From positions 1-64,000 of the forward strand of contig CP030885.1 of assembly GCA_006969625.1 (NCBI GenBank): a DNA stretch of 64,000 bases, written 5' to 3'. The notes under the pieces are model-generated. The model had not been told where the DNA came from, made no database searches, and saw only the letters and a list, made by a program, of their open reading frames with translations. The position numbers were made by a program, and so were the translations under genes. The DNA comes from Rhodospirillaceae bacterium (GTDB lineage: Bacteria > Pseudomonadota > Alphaproteobacteria > Kiloniellales > DSM-21159). Positions 1 to 8,461 of this stretch are shown one piece after another. The number at the start of each line of letters is the position of its first letter. Positions within the stretch are counted from its first letter, which is position 1.

Positions 1-66
1 GACCAGCAGGTAGGCGACGGCGATGGCCGCGGCGACCAGGGCGAAGTAGACCAGGGTGCGGATCAT
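1..66 (-). CDS. hemY: 5' fragment of mirrored hemY copy, runs off the window
   Basis: This is the mirror image of the hemY start at 5778. Only the first 22 codons lie inside the window, reading leftwards from the ATG at 66. Whether a full second hemY exists cannot be seen. If the inverted repeat is an artefact, this fragment is not a real gene. Confidence 0.45.
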   Translation of the reverse strand, partial: MIRTLVYFALVAAAIAVAYLLV

Positions 67-81
67 GGCGGCGCCTCCCCG

Positions 82-2652
82 TTACTCGCTGGCCGCCGCC
101 GCGGAGGCGGCCGGCGTCAGGCGTTCCAGGGTGCGCCGGGTCAGCTCGGCAAGCGCCTGCTCGGCGGCGAGCCGCGCCTCGGCGTCGCCCAGCCAGGGCT
201 GCGCCGCGGCCGCGGCCTCGCCCTCCAGGCCCTGCAGCTCGGCCACCGCGCCGGCCAGGTCCTCGCGTCCCAGGTCGGCGTCGGCGCGGGCGATGCGGGC
301 CCGCGCGCTCTCGCCCTCGACGTCGCCGACCGGCCGCACGCTGACCGCCTCGGAGATGCGCGACATCAGACGGCCGCTCCAGCTCTCGTCGTAGCTGGCG
401 GCGACCACGCGGCGCGCCATCGGCTCGAAGCGCGCGCGCAGTTCGTCGCGGGTCGGCACGCCAGTGTCGGCATGCGCGGCCAGCGGCGCCAGCGCCTCGG
501 TCAGCGGATCCTCCGCGGGCATCAGGGCGCGCACCGCCTGCAGTTCGGCGGCGAAGGGTGCGGCGAAGCGCAGGGCGTCGCGCAACTGGCCGAGCGCCAG
601 CGCGAAGCCGCTGTCGCCGGCCTGCGCCGTTGCCGCCTGCCGGGCGCGCTGTGAGACCTCCTCCAGCCGGCCGGACAGTTCGGCGACCTGCCCCTGCAGC
701 GCGGCCACGCTCTCGGCGTCGGCCGCTGCGGGCTGGCCCGCCAGCTCTCCTTGCAGGCCCTCGACCCGGCTCTGCAGCCGTGCGACTTCCTGCTCCAGGC
801 CGGCGACTTGGGCCGGATCGACGCCGGGCTCGGCCGGTGCGGGATCCGCCTCCGGCGACGGCAGCGCGTCGAGGCGCTCCTGTAGCGCGGCGACCCGGCT
901 CCGCAGCTCTTCCAGCGCGCCGGAGTCCGCCGCGGGTCCGTCCGGGGCGGTGCCGACCGTCTCGCCCAGCGCCTCGACCCGGGCGGAGAGCTGCTCGAGC
1001 GACTGCGCCAGACCGTCCACCCGTTCGGGGTCGACCGCGGGCGCTGCCGTTTGCGCGCTCGACTCCAGAGCCTGCAGACGCTGCTCCAGCGCGCTCACCT
1101 GCTGCTGCAGCGGGTCGGCCGGCGCCGCCGGCAGGTAGGCTTGCCAGATGTCGCGGGTGTAGACGGCGCCGACAGCACCGGCGGCGAACAGCACGATCGC
1201 CAGGCCAAGGCCGAGCACGACGCTGCCGGCGCCGCCCTTCGGCGGCGGCGGCATGGCGCCGGGCAACGGGCTCGGCTCGGCCGGCTCGCGCGCCGCCTCC
1301 GGCACGTTCTCGGATCCCTCCGCGCGCACCGCACCGCTGCCCGAGGGGGCGCCGCTGCCGGCCGCCGTCTCCCAGGGGTTCGGCCCCGGCGCCGTGGCGA
1401 CGCCGGCCAGATCGGTGCTCGCCTCTTCCGCTTCGCCCCGGCGCTCCGCCCCGCCGGCTTCGGCCGGCACCGGCTCGCCCGGCGCGACTCCCGGCGCCGC
1501 GCCCTGCTCGCCAGGCTCGGCGCCGGCGCCCAGGTCCAGGTCGGCGAGGTCGATGCCGTGCTCGGCCGCGGCGCTGCGCACCTCCTCGTGGCGGGCCGGC
1601 GGGATGTGCCCGCGCGCCTTCCAGCCCTGTACGGTCGAGACCGCGACGCCCAGTTTGGTCGCCGTCGGGCGCAGCCCGCCGAAGCGTGCGATCACCGTCT
1701 CGGCGACGTTGCCCTCGCTCGCGGCCGGCGTGCTCGGCGCCGGCTCGGTGTCCTTGGCGCCGTCCGTCTCGGCGGCCTGCGTTTCGGCACCCGCGGTTTC
1801 CTCGACACCCTCGGCTTCGGCGCGATCCTTGTCCGCTCCATCCTGCGGCTTGCGCGGCGTCTCGCCTTGCTCGGCCATGCGGCTGTCCTCTTCCGATGCT
1901 TGCGCGTACGGCGGGGGGCCGTACGCCGTCTCCCCGTCCGGTCCGACCCCGGAGCCGCCGATCTGCGCCAGCAAGGCTTCCTGAGTCGGGGTCGGCGCCA
2001 CCCGTACGTCTCGCCACGTCAGGTCGCGTGCGGCCTCGGCCACGGCCGGGCTGAGGCAGACCGCCGTCAACCCTTTCGTCGTGTGCGACAAGCCAGCCGC
2101 ACGTACGAGCCTAACAAAGCTTCTCGCCGTGCGGGGAGAGAAAAAGCCGACGCCGTCGACAGCGCCTTGCGCCAGCGCGTTGCGCGCCGCCTCCGGCAAA
2201 GCCTGGACCGGCCGCGCCTCGTAGAGCACGGCGCGGCGCACCGCGAACCCGGCGTTCTGCAATACGCCCGCCAGGTCCCCGGCGCGGTTGGAGCCGGCGA
2301 CGTGCAGCAGCGCCCCGGCCGCCGGATCCGCCTGTGCCGTCGCCAGCTCGCCCAGCGCCTCGACGTCGCCGGCGGCCGAGCGGACGTCGCGGAAGCCCGC
2401 CTCGTGCGCCACTTCGGCGGTGCGGTCGCCGACCGCGAAGACCGGCAGGTCGCGTCGCCCGCTGTTGGCGGCGAAGGCGCGCACGCCGTTGGCGCTGGTG
2501 AACAGCAGGGCCTGGACGTCGGCCAGGTCGGGCGTTTCGGCGTGTACTGCGATCTCCAGCAGCGGCGCGACGACCGACGTGTGGCCCGCCGCCCGAAGCG
2601 CCGCGACGAAGCGTGCGGCGTCCTCCGGCGGGCGGGTGACCAGCAGGCGCAT
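82..2652 (-). CDS. hemD: HemD-mitofilin protein, mirrored copy
   Basis: This is an exact inverted duplicate of the 856-residue frame at 3192-5762, with the same start and stop. It carries an N-terminal uroporphyrinogen-III synthase region, then a linker, HTH, one membrane helix, a coiled coil and a mitofilin-like C-terminus. The domain description is given under the right-hand copy. Two identical copies of a heme gene flanking a broken hemC would be unusual, so this copy is probably produced by the fold-back. The frame itself is fully intact. Confidence 0.55.
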   Translation of the reverse strand: MRLLVTRPPEDAARFVAALRAAGHTSVVAPLLEIAVHAETPDLADVQALLFTSANGVRAFAANSGRRDLPVFAVGDRTAEVAHEAGFRDVRSAAGDVEALGELATAQADPAAGALLHVAGSNRAGDLAGVLQNAGFAVRRAVLYEARPVQALPEAARNALAQGAVDGVGFFSPRTARSFVRLVRAAGLSHTTKGLTAVCLSPAVAEAARDLTWRDVRVAPTPTQEALLAQIGGSGVGPDGETAYGPPPYAQASEEDSRMAEQGETPRKPQDGADKDRAEAEGVEETAGAETQAAETDGAKDTEPAPSTPAASEGNVAETVIARFGGLRPTATKLGVAVSTVQGWKARGHIPPARHEEVRSAAAEHGIDLADLDLGAGAEPGEQGAAPGVAPGEPVPAEAGGAERRGEAEEASTDLAGVATAPGPNPWETAAGSGAPSGSGAVRAEGSENVPEAAREPAEPSPLPGAMPPPPKGGAGSVVLGLGLAIVLFAAGAVGAVYTRDIWQAYLPAAPADPLQQQVSALEQRLQALESSAQTAAPAVDPERVDGLAQSLEQLSARVEALGETVGTAPDGPAADSGALEELRSRVAALQERLDALPSPEADPAPAEPGVDPAQVAGLEQEVARLQSRVEGLQGELAGQPAAADAESVAALQGQVAELSGRLEEVSQRARQAATAQAGDSGFALALGQLRDALRFAAPFAAELQAVRALMPAEDPLTEALAPLAAHADTGVPTRDELRARFEPMARRVVAASYDESWSGRLMSRISEAVSVRPVGDVEGESARARIARADADLGREDLAGAVAELQGLEGEAAAAAQPWLGDAEARLAAEQALAELTRRTLERLTPAASAAAASE

Positions 2653-2766
2653 CAGAAGAGGTCGGCCAGCCGCTCGAAGAAGGCTTCGCCGGCCGCCGAA
2701 CGCAACTCCGCACCAGCATCGCGCCCCAGGGCCACGCCGTCCGACAGCACGCCCTCGCGGCTGGCG
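2652..2766 (-). pseudogene. hemC: hemC 3' end, mirrored fragment
   Basis: These are the last 38 or so codons of porphobilinogen deaminase, copied in inverted orientation as part of the left arm. The fragment is cut off at the repeat boundary at 2766 and has no 5' part on this strand. Its stop overlaps the start of the mirrored hemD by one base, as in the right arm. Confidence 0.75.
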
Positions 2767-3192
2767 GCCGCCGGGCTGAACCGGCTCGGGCGCGGCGAGG
2801 CGATCCAGACGCACCTTTCGCCCGAGGAGATGCTGCCGGCCGTCGCACAGGGCGCCATCGGGATCGAGGTGCGCGCCGACGACGCACGCACGTACGCGTA
2901 CGTGCGTGCCCTCAACGATACCCTGACGGAGCGGCGCGTGACCGCCGAGCGCGCCTGCCTGGAGGTGCTCGACGGCTCCTGCCGCACGCCGATCGCCGCC
3001 TTGGCCGAGGCGGTGGAAGGCGATCGTCTGAGGCTGCGGGCGCTGGTCGCCGAGCCGAATGGCCGTGCCGCCTGGCGCGCCAGCCGCGAGGGCGTGCTGT
3101 CGGACGGCGTGGCCCTGGGGCGCGATGCTGGTGCGGAGTTGCGTTCGGCGGCCGGCGAAGCCTTCTTCGAGCGGCTGGCCGACCTCTTCTGA
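2761..3192 (+). CDS. hemC: Hydroxymethylbilane synthase (porphobilinogen deaminase), 3' part only
   Basis: HemC joins four porphobilinogen units into hydroxymethylbilane in the cytoplasm, upstream of HemD. About 143 C-terminal residues are present. They show the family block LPAVAQGAIGIE, then RVTAERACLEVLDGSC, which contains the cysteine that carries the dipyrromethane cofactor, then a C-terminal domain ending just before hemD. The N-terminal half is missing: upstream of about 2767 the sequence turns into the inverted arm. The stop overlaps the hemD ATG by one base (TGATG), a natural operon junction. No complete hemC is visible. It is an essential gene in heme-making bacteria, which argues that the junction is artificial or that an intact copy lies elsewhere. 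Confidence 0.88.
   Translation: MAAAGLNRLGRGEAIQTHLSPEEMLPAVAQGAIGIEVRADDARTYAYVRALNDTLTERRVTAERACLEVLDGSCRTPIAALAEAVEGDRLRLRALVAEPNGRAAWRASREGVLSDGVALGRDAGAELRSAAGEAFFERLADLF
2884..2909. repeat. perfect 26-bp palindrome inside hemC
   Basis: This is a self-complementary stretch with its centre between 2896 and 2897, built around ACGTACGCGTACGT. It lies in the loop of the giant inverted repeat but 25 bp off its axis. It encodes part of the segment after the ADDAR residues of HemC. HemC keeps its normal length here, so nothing was inserted. Confidence 0.9.
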
Positions 3193-5762
3193 TGCGCCTG
3201 CTGGTCACCCGCCCGCCGGAGGACGCCGCACGCTTCGTCGCGGCGCTTCGGGCGGCGGGCCACACGTCGGTCGTCGCGCCGCTGCTGGAGATCGCAGTAC
3301 ACGCCGAAACGCCCGACCTGGCCGACGTCCAGGCCCTGCTGTTCACCAGCGCCAACGGCGTGCGCGCCTTCGCCGCCAACAGCGGGCGACGCGACCTGCC
3401 GGTCTTCGCGGTCGGCGACCGCACCGCCGAAGTGGCGCACGAGGCGGGCTTCCGCGACGTCCGCTCGGCCGCCGGCGACGTCGAGGCGCTGGGCGAGCTG
3501 GCGACGGCACAGGCGGATCCGGCGGCCGGGGCGCTGCTGCACGTCGCCGGCTCCAACCGCGCCGGGGACCTGGCGGGCGTATTGCAGAACGCCGGGTTCG
3601 CGGTGCGCCGCGCCGTGCTCTACGAGGCGCGGCCGGTCCAGGCTTTGCCGGAGGCGGCGCGCAACGCGCTGGCGCAAGGCGCTGTCGACGGCGTCGGCTT
3701 TTTCTCTCCCCGCACGGCGAGAAGCTTTGTTAGGCTCGTACGTGCGGCTGGCTTGTCGCACACGACGAAAGGGTTGACGGCGGTCTGCCTCAGCCCGGCC
3801 GTGGCCGAGGCCGCACGCGACCTGACGTGGCGAGACGTACGGGTGGCGCCGACCCCGACTCAGGAAGCCTTGCTGGCGCAGATCGGCGGCTCCGGGGTCG
3901 GACCGGACGGGGAGACGGCGTACGGCCCCCCGCCGTACGCGCAAGCATCGGAAGAGGACAGCCGCATGGCCGAGCAAGGCGAGACGCCGCGCAAGCCGCA
4001 GGATGGAGCGGACAAGGATCGCGCCGAAGCCGAGGGTGTCGAGGAAACCGCGGGTGCCGAAACGCAGGCCGCCGAGACGGACGGCGCCAAGGACACCGAG
4101 CCGGCGCCGAGCACGCCGGCCGCGAGCGAGGGCAACGTCGCCGAGACGGTGATCGCACGCTTCGGCGGGCTGCGCCCGACGGCGACCAAACTGGGCGTCG
4201 CGGTCTCGACCGTACAGGGCTGGAAGGCGCGCGGGCACATCCCGCCGGCCCGCCACGAGGAGGTGCGCAGCGCCGCGGCCGAGCACGGCATCGACCTCGC
4301 CGACCTGGACCTGGGCGCCGGCGCCGAGCCTGGCGAGCAGGGCGCGGCGCCGGGAGTCGCGCCGGGCGAGCCGGTGCCGGCCGAAGCCGGCGGGGCGGAG
4401 CGCCGGGGCGAAGCGGAAGAGGCGAGCACCGATCTGGCCGGCGTCGCCACGGCGCCGGGGCCGAACCCCTGGGAGACGGCGGCCGGCAGCGGCGCCCCCT
4501 CGGGCAGCGGTGCGGTGCGCGCGGAGGGATCCGAGAACGTGCCGGAGGCGGCGCGCGAGCCGGCCGAGCCGAGCCCGTTGCCCGGCGCCATGCCGCCGCC
4601 GCCGAAGGGCGGCGCCGGCAGCGTCGTGCTCGGCCTTGGCCTGGCGATCGTGCTGTTCGCCGCCGGTGCTGTCGGCGCCGTCTACACCCGCGACATCTGG
4701 CAAGCCTACCTGCCGGCGGCGCCGGCCGACCCGCTGCAGCAGCAGGTGAGCGCGCTGGAGCAGCGTCTGCAGGCTCTGGAGTCGAGCGCGCAAACGGCAG
4801 CGCCCGCGGTCGACCCCGAACGGGTGGACGGTCTGGCGCAGTCGCTCGAGCAGCTCTCCGCCCGGGTCGAGGCGCTGGGCGAGACGGTCGGCACCGCCCC
4901 GGACGGACCCGCGGCGGACTCCGGCGCGCTGGAAGAGCTGCGGAGCCGGGTCGCCGCGCTACAGGAGCGCCTCGACGCGCTGCCGTCGCCGGAGGCGGAT
5001 CCCGCACCGGCCGAGCCCGGCGTCGATCCGGCCCAAGTCGCCGGCCTGGAGCAGGAAGTCGCACGGCTGCAGAGCCGGGTCGAGGGCCTGCAAGGAGAGC
5101 TGGCGGGCCAGCCCGCAGCGGCCGACGCCGAGAGCGTGGCCGCGCTGCAGGGGCAGGTCGCCGAACTGTCCGGCCGGCTGGAGGAGGTCTCACAGCGCGC
5201 CCGGCAGGCGGCAACGGCGCAGGCCGGCGACAGCGGCTTCGCGCTGGCGCTCGGCCAGTTGCGCGACGCCCTGCGCTTCGCCGCACCCTTCGCCGCCGAA
5301 CTGCAGGCGGTGCGCGCCCTGATGCCCGCGGAGGATCCGCTGACCGAGGCGCTGGCGCCGCTGGCCGCGCATGCCGACACTGGCGTGCCGACCCGCGACG
5401 AACTGCGCGCGCGCTTCGAGCCGATGGCGCGCCGCGTGGTCGCCGCCAGCTACGACGAGAGCTGGAGCGGCCGTCTGATGTCGCGCATCTCCGAGGCGGT
5501 CAGCGTGCGGCCGGTCGGCGACGTCGAGGGCGAGAGCGCGCGGGCCCGCATCGCCCGCGCCGACGCCGACCTGGGACGCGAGGACCTGGCCGGCGCGGTG
5601 GCCGAGCTGCAGGGCCTGGAGGGCGAGGCCGCGGCCGCGGCGCAGCCCTGGCTGGGCGACGCCGAGGCGCGGCTCGCCGCCGAGCAGGCGCTTGCCGAGC
5701 TGACCCGGCGCACCCTGGAACGCCTGACGCCGGCCGCCTCCGCGGCGGCGGCCAGCGAGTAA
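3192..5762 (+). CDS. hemD: Uroporphyrinogen-III synthase joined in frame to a mitofilin/HTH membrane protein
   Basis: The frame has 856 residues. Residues 1 to about 240 match HemD, which closes hydroxymethylbilane into uroporphyrinogen III. They start MRLLVTRPPEDA and include the family-typical LLFTSANGVRAF and VGFFSPRTA blocks. No stop follows. The frame runs through an acidic Glu/Ala/Pro linker, an HTH-like segment near 318-352 (FGGLRPTATKLGVAVSTVQ), one membrane helix near 476-498, a long coiled coil (about 515-690) and a mitofilin-like C-terminus. Related alphaproteobacteria usually have hemD and the mitofilin-like gene as separate neighbours. An in-frame ATG at 3966 behind GGAAGAGG could start a 598-residue mitofilin-like protein. 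So this is either a true fusion or two proteins sharing one frame. The start overlaps the hemC stop; hemY follows 15 bp after the end. Confidence 0.88.
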   Translation: MRLLVTRPPEDAARFVAALRAAGHTSVVAPLLEIAVHAETPDLADVQALLFTSANGVRAFAANSGRRDLPVFAVGDRTAEVAHEAGFRDVRSAAGDVEALGELATAQADPAAGALLHVAGSNRAGDLAGVLQNAGFAVRRAVLYEARPVQALPEAARNALAQGAVDGVGFFSPRTARSFVRLVRAAGLSHTTKGLTAVCLSPAVAEAARDLTWRDVRVAPTPTQEALLAQIGGSGVGPDGETAYGPPPYAQASEEDSRMAEQGETPRKPQDGADKDRAEAEGVEETAGAETQAAETDGAKDTEPAPSTPAASEGNVAETVIARFGGLRPTATKLGVAVSTVQGWKARGHIPPARHEEVRSAAAEHGIDLADLDLGAGAEPGEQGAAPGVAPGEPVPAEAGGAERRGEAEEASTDLAGVATAPGPNPWETAAGSGAPSGSGAVRAEGSENVPEAAREPAEPSPLPGAMPPPPKGGAGSVVLGLGLAIVLFAAGAVGAVYTRDIWQAYLPAAPADPLQQQVSALEQRLQALESSAQTAAPAVDPERVDGLAQSLEQLSARVEALGETVGTAPDGPAADSGALEELRSRVAALQERLDALPSPEADPAPAEPGVDPAQVAGLEQEVARLQSRVEGLQGELAGQPAAADAESVAALQGQVAELSGRLEEVSQRARQAATAQAGDSGFALALGQLRDALRFAAPFAAELQAVRALMPAEDPLTEALAPLAAHADTGVPTRDELRARFEPMARRVVAASYDESWSGRLMSRISEAVSVRPVGDVEGESARARIARADADLGREDLAGAVAELQGLEGEAAAAAQPWLGDAEARLAAEQALAELTRRTLERLTPAASAAAASE
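3918..3940 (+). other. hairpin between the HemD and mitofilin parts
   Basis: A 9-bp perfect stem GCGTACGGC / GCCGTACGC closes a five-C loop. It lies just upstream of the possible internal ATG at 3966. No T-tract follows, so it is not a classical terminator. It could mark the old gene boundary or modulate internal initiation. A mirrored copy lies at 1904-1926. Confidence 0.6.
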
Positions 5763-5777
5763 CGGGGAGGCGCCGCC

Positions 5778-7178
5778 ATGATCCGCACCCTGGTCTACTT
5801 CGCCCTGGTCGCCGCGGCCATCGCCGTCGCCTACCTGCTGGTCCTGGTGGTGCCAGGCCAGGTCGCCGTCGAGTGGCTGGGCTGGCGCCTGGAGACCTCG
5901 ATCGCCGTCGCCATCCTGGCGCTGCTGGTGATCTGCGCCCTCGCCGCCGTGCTGTACTACGGCTGGCGCCTGGTGCGCCGGGCGCCGCGCGACTTCTGGA
6001 GCCAGCACAACCTGGAACGCCGCAACCGCGGCTACCGGGCGCTCAGTCACGGCCTGGTCGCCGTCGCCGCCGGCGACGCGCACGAGGCCAAGCGCTGGTC
6101 CGGCAAGGCCGAGAAGCTGCTGGGCGACCAGCCGCTGTCGCGCCTGCTGTCGGCCCAGGCGGCGCAGCTTTCCGGCGACTCCCAGGCGGCGCGCGACTGG
6201 TTCAAGAAGATGCTGGAGGCCGAGGAGACCCGCTTCCTCGGCCTGCGCGGCCTGCTGATGCAGGCGCTGCGCGACGGCGACGACGCGGCGGCGCTCGCCT
6301 ACCTGCGCCAGGCCAAGGAGCTGCGGCCGGAGACGCCCTGGGTGATCGACCACCTGTTCGAGGTCGCCCAGCGGCGCGGCGACCTGAAGACCGCCGAGCA
6401 GGCGACCCTGGCGGCGGCACGCTATGCCGTCTGGCCGCGCGAGGTGGCCTACCGCAAGCGCGCCGTGGTGCTGACCGCGCGCGCCGAGCGGGCGCTGGAA
6501 GCCGGCGACGAGGCGAGCGCGCGCGCCGACGCCGAGGAGGCGCTGCGCACCGTGCCGGACCTGGTCCCGGCCGCCCTGGTCAAGGCGCGCCTGGAGGCGG
6601 CGCGCGGCAAGGAGCGCCGGGCGGCGAGCCTGCTGGAGAAGGTCTGGAAGAGCGCGCCGCACCCGGACCTGGCGCAGGCCTACCTGGATCTGCGCCCGAA
6701 GGAGACGGCGCTCGCCCAGGTCAAGCGGATCGAACGCCTGACCGCCGGCAACCCAACGCACCTGGAAAGCCGCGTCGCCCGCGCCCGGGCGGCGCTCGAC
6801 GCCGAGCTGTGGGGCGAGGCGCGCAAATACCTGCAGCTCGCCACCGGCGAGCATCCTGACCGCCGCGTGTGCTACCTGATGGCCGAGGTGGAGCAGCGCG
6901 AGACCGGCGACCGCGCCGCCTCCCACGACTGGCTGCGCCGCGCCGAGCAGGCGGACCTGGAGCCGCTGTGGGTGTGCGACGCCTGCGGCGCCGCCTCGCG
7001 CGCCTGGTCGGCCGCCTGCGGCAACTGCGGCAGCTTCGACAGCCTCGCCTGGCGCAGCCCGCTGCAGGTCGCGCCGATGGCCGAGGCGGAGTCGCCGCTG
7101 CACGCCGACGAGACGGCGACCGGCCACGCGGTGGTGGTGCGCGCCGAGCAAAAGCGCCCGGAGGCAGCACCCGCCTGA
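5778..7178 (+). CDS. hemY: HemY-type heme biosynthesis-associated TPR membrane protein
   Basis: 466 residues. The N-terminus has two hydrophobic helices (about 1-25 and 40-62) followed by the HemY_N signature LVRRAPRDFWSQHNLERRN. The rest is TPR-like helical repeat facing one side of the inner membrane. The C-terminus carries a four-cysteine knuckle, CDACG...CGNCGSFD (about 395-420), typical of alphaproteobacterial HemY and likely a small zinc site. The family is linked to late heme synthesis through its operon, but the molecular role is not settled. It is not the HemY-type protoporphyrinogen oxidase of Bacillus. The start ATG follows GGGGAGG closely, and the gene is the third of hemC-hemD-hemY. 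Confidence 0.9.
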   Translation: MIRTLVYFALVAAAIAVAYLLVLVVPGQVAVEWLGWRLETSIAVAILALLVICALAAVLYYGWRLVRRAPRDFWSQHNLERRNRGYRALSHGLVAVAAGDAHEAKRWSGKAEKLLGDQPLSRLLSAQAAQLSGDSQAARDWFKKMLEAEETRFLGLRGLLMQALRDGDDAAALAYLRQAKELRPETPWVIDHLFEVAQRRGDLKTAEQATLAAARYAVWPREVAYRKRAVVLTARAERALEAGDEASARADAEEALRTVPDLVPAALVKARLEAARGKERRAASLLEKVWKSAPHPDLAQAYLDLRPKETALAQVKRIERLTAGNPTHLESRVARARAALDAELWGEARKYLQLATGEHPDRRVCYLMAEVEQRETGDRAASHDWLRRAEQADLEPLWVCDACGAASRAWSAACGNCGSFDSLAWRSPLQVAPMAEAESPLHADETATGHAVVVRAEQKRPEAAPA

Positions 7179-7609
7179 GGTTAGGGCCGCGGCGCGGCCT
7201 GCCTCGGTCCCACGTCGCTCGATCCGGAGTGGTCGAAGATCAGGCGGCAGCGCTCGTCGCTGAGCCACGCCGGACCGGGCCGGCGACTGTTCCGACCACA
7301 GCGCACCCGGGACAACCGCGGCGACGGCAGAGCCGACGCTGCGCCGTCCTGCCTCCCCGTATCCGCCGTCCACCGTCGTCCGGGCCAAGCCGAGGACGGC
7401 CAGGCGGCCGGACCTCGGTGCTGACCGCCGCCGCAGTCTGCCGCCACAAGCGTCTACGACCGCCGAAGATCGACGCCGGCCGAAGATTGACGCCCGCCGC
7501 CCCCTGGATTACCTATGCGCCTCCCGCGGCAGGCGGGGGCCTAAGGCTCAACCGCACCGCCGCTCCGCGCCGGTGCTGGCCGCCAGATGCGGCCCGCCCT
7601 GCGCCCGGC
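7179..7609. other. 431-bp gap, no gene seen
   Basis: The short GC-rich frames on both strands here (for example 7181-7447) have no recognisable protein character. The stretch 7460-7500 repeats the motif GAAGAT(C/T)GACGCC twice. The last part must hold the promoter of the tRNA gene, but no clear -35/-10 pair is visible. Confidence 0.6.
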
Positions 7610-7684
<75 letters not shown>

Positions 7685-7747
7685 GCAGCTTGCGTGTCCA
7701 GCCCGCCTCCTTAGCGCCGACAGAGAGCTCGTGCTATTGGAGGTGTC

Positions 7748-8332
7748 TCAGTCGAGGCGTTCCAGTGACGCGGGCGGAACCTCGATCCCCGCGAGATCCG
7801 GGTAGACGATGGTCAAGAGGCGCAAAGGGGTCTCCTCTCCCAAACGGACCGCGTACCACCTGCCGTCTTCTACCATCCACATCGTGCTCCCGTGGGCCCT
7901 GATCCGCCCCAGTTCCGGCGAGGAAAAGGTCGTGCGCGTCGGCACGAGAATGTAGGTGCGCCCTTCGGCCGTGCCGTCGATCACCCCGTCGTCGAGATCC
8001 ATTTCGAAGGCCTCGAGACGGTCGAGCCACTCGGCCCCTGCGATGCTAGCGATCAGACGCTCGCGTGCCTGTTTCGGCGTGCTCTCGCCGACGATGGCCA
8101 TCAGCAGAATGATGCCTGGCGGCATGAGGTCCACGATCGTTTCGACGTCCCGGACCTCGATCGCGGATTGAAGGCGTGCCGCCGCCGCGTCGAGGTCGTC
8201 CAGCAGCGCGCCGGTGACCGGCTGCGCCGCGATACGGCTGCTCGCCAGCAGGAGGATCAGGGCCGCCGCGAGGACGGCGGACCACGATCTGCCGGCGCAG
8301 ATCGGCGTGACGTGCGTAGGAGGCGGACGCAT
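7748..8332 (-). CDS. Exported protein of unknown function
   Basis: 194 residues from the ATG at 8332. The frame opens further up to 8395, but the extra residues have no signal-peptide character. Residues about 15-38 (VLAAALILLLASSRIAAQ) look like a Sec signal peptide with cleavage after AAQ. The mature part starts with a helix (LDDLDAAAARLQSAIEVRDV), followed by mixed alpha/beta sequence. The opening helix resembles small NTF2-like (SnoaL/DUF4440-type) proteins, but I could not confirm the fold. It stands alone between the tRNA and a sensor kinase, likely periplasmic. Confidence 0.65.
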   Translation of the reverse strand: MRPPPTHVTPICAGRSWSAVLAAALILLLASSRIAAQPVTGALLDDLDAAAARLQSAIEVRDVETIVDLMPPGIILLMAIVGESTPKQARERLIASIAGAEWLDRLEAFEMDLDDGVIDGTAEGRTYILVPTRTTFSSPELGRIRAHGSTMWMVEDGRWYAVRLGEETPLRLLTIVYPDLAGIEVPPASLERLD

Positions 8333-8461
8333 GGCGGTTCCGTCAGAGGCCGGGGACGACCATGCATCCCTACGCCCCGGCCCAGACCTCGTCAATAAGT
8401 AGTACTTTCCGCCCTACATACCGCGCTGCGTTTCGGCACGGGCCGGCGGCGGACCGCCCAG

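Larger units (their letters stand above)
1..2766. repeat. left arm of a giant perfect inverted repeat
   Basis: Every base from 1 to 2766 is the complement of position 5844 minus itself. The arm is therefore a mirror copy of 3078-5843. It already holds at base 1, so it probably continues outside the window. It contains, on the minus strand, the start of hemY, a full hemD-mitofilin frame and the last codons of hemC. I found no mismatch at the places compared, and all mirrored reading frames agree exactly. Perfect identity over 2.7 kb suggests an assembly, amplification or read fold-back artefact, or a very recent duplication. Confidence 0.95.
3078..5843. repeat. right arm of the giant inverted repeat
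   Basis: This is the mirror of 1-2766 with symmetry axis at 2922. The inner limit is set by the mismatching pair 2767/3077 (both g). The spacer 2767-3077 is 311 bp and unique. The right arm continues naturally into the rest of hemY and the chromosome. It is therefore the arm most likely to reflect real genome order. Confidence 0.95.

Noticed and set aside
5190..7388. 732-residue minus-strand frame over hemY
   Set aside because: Antisense shadow of hemY and the mitofilin end; amino-acid composition is that of a reversed GC-rich gene.
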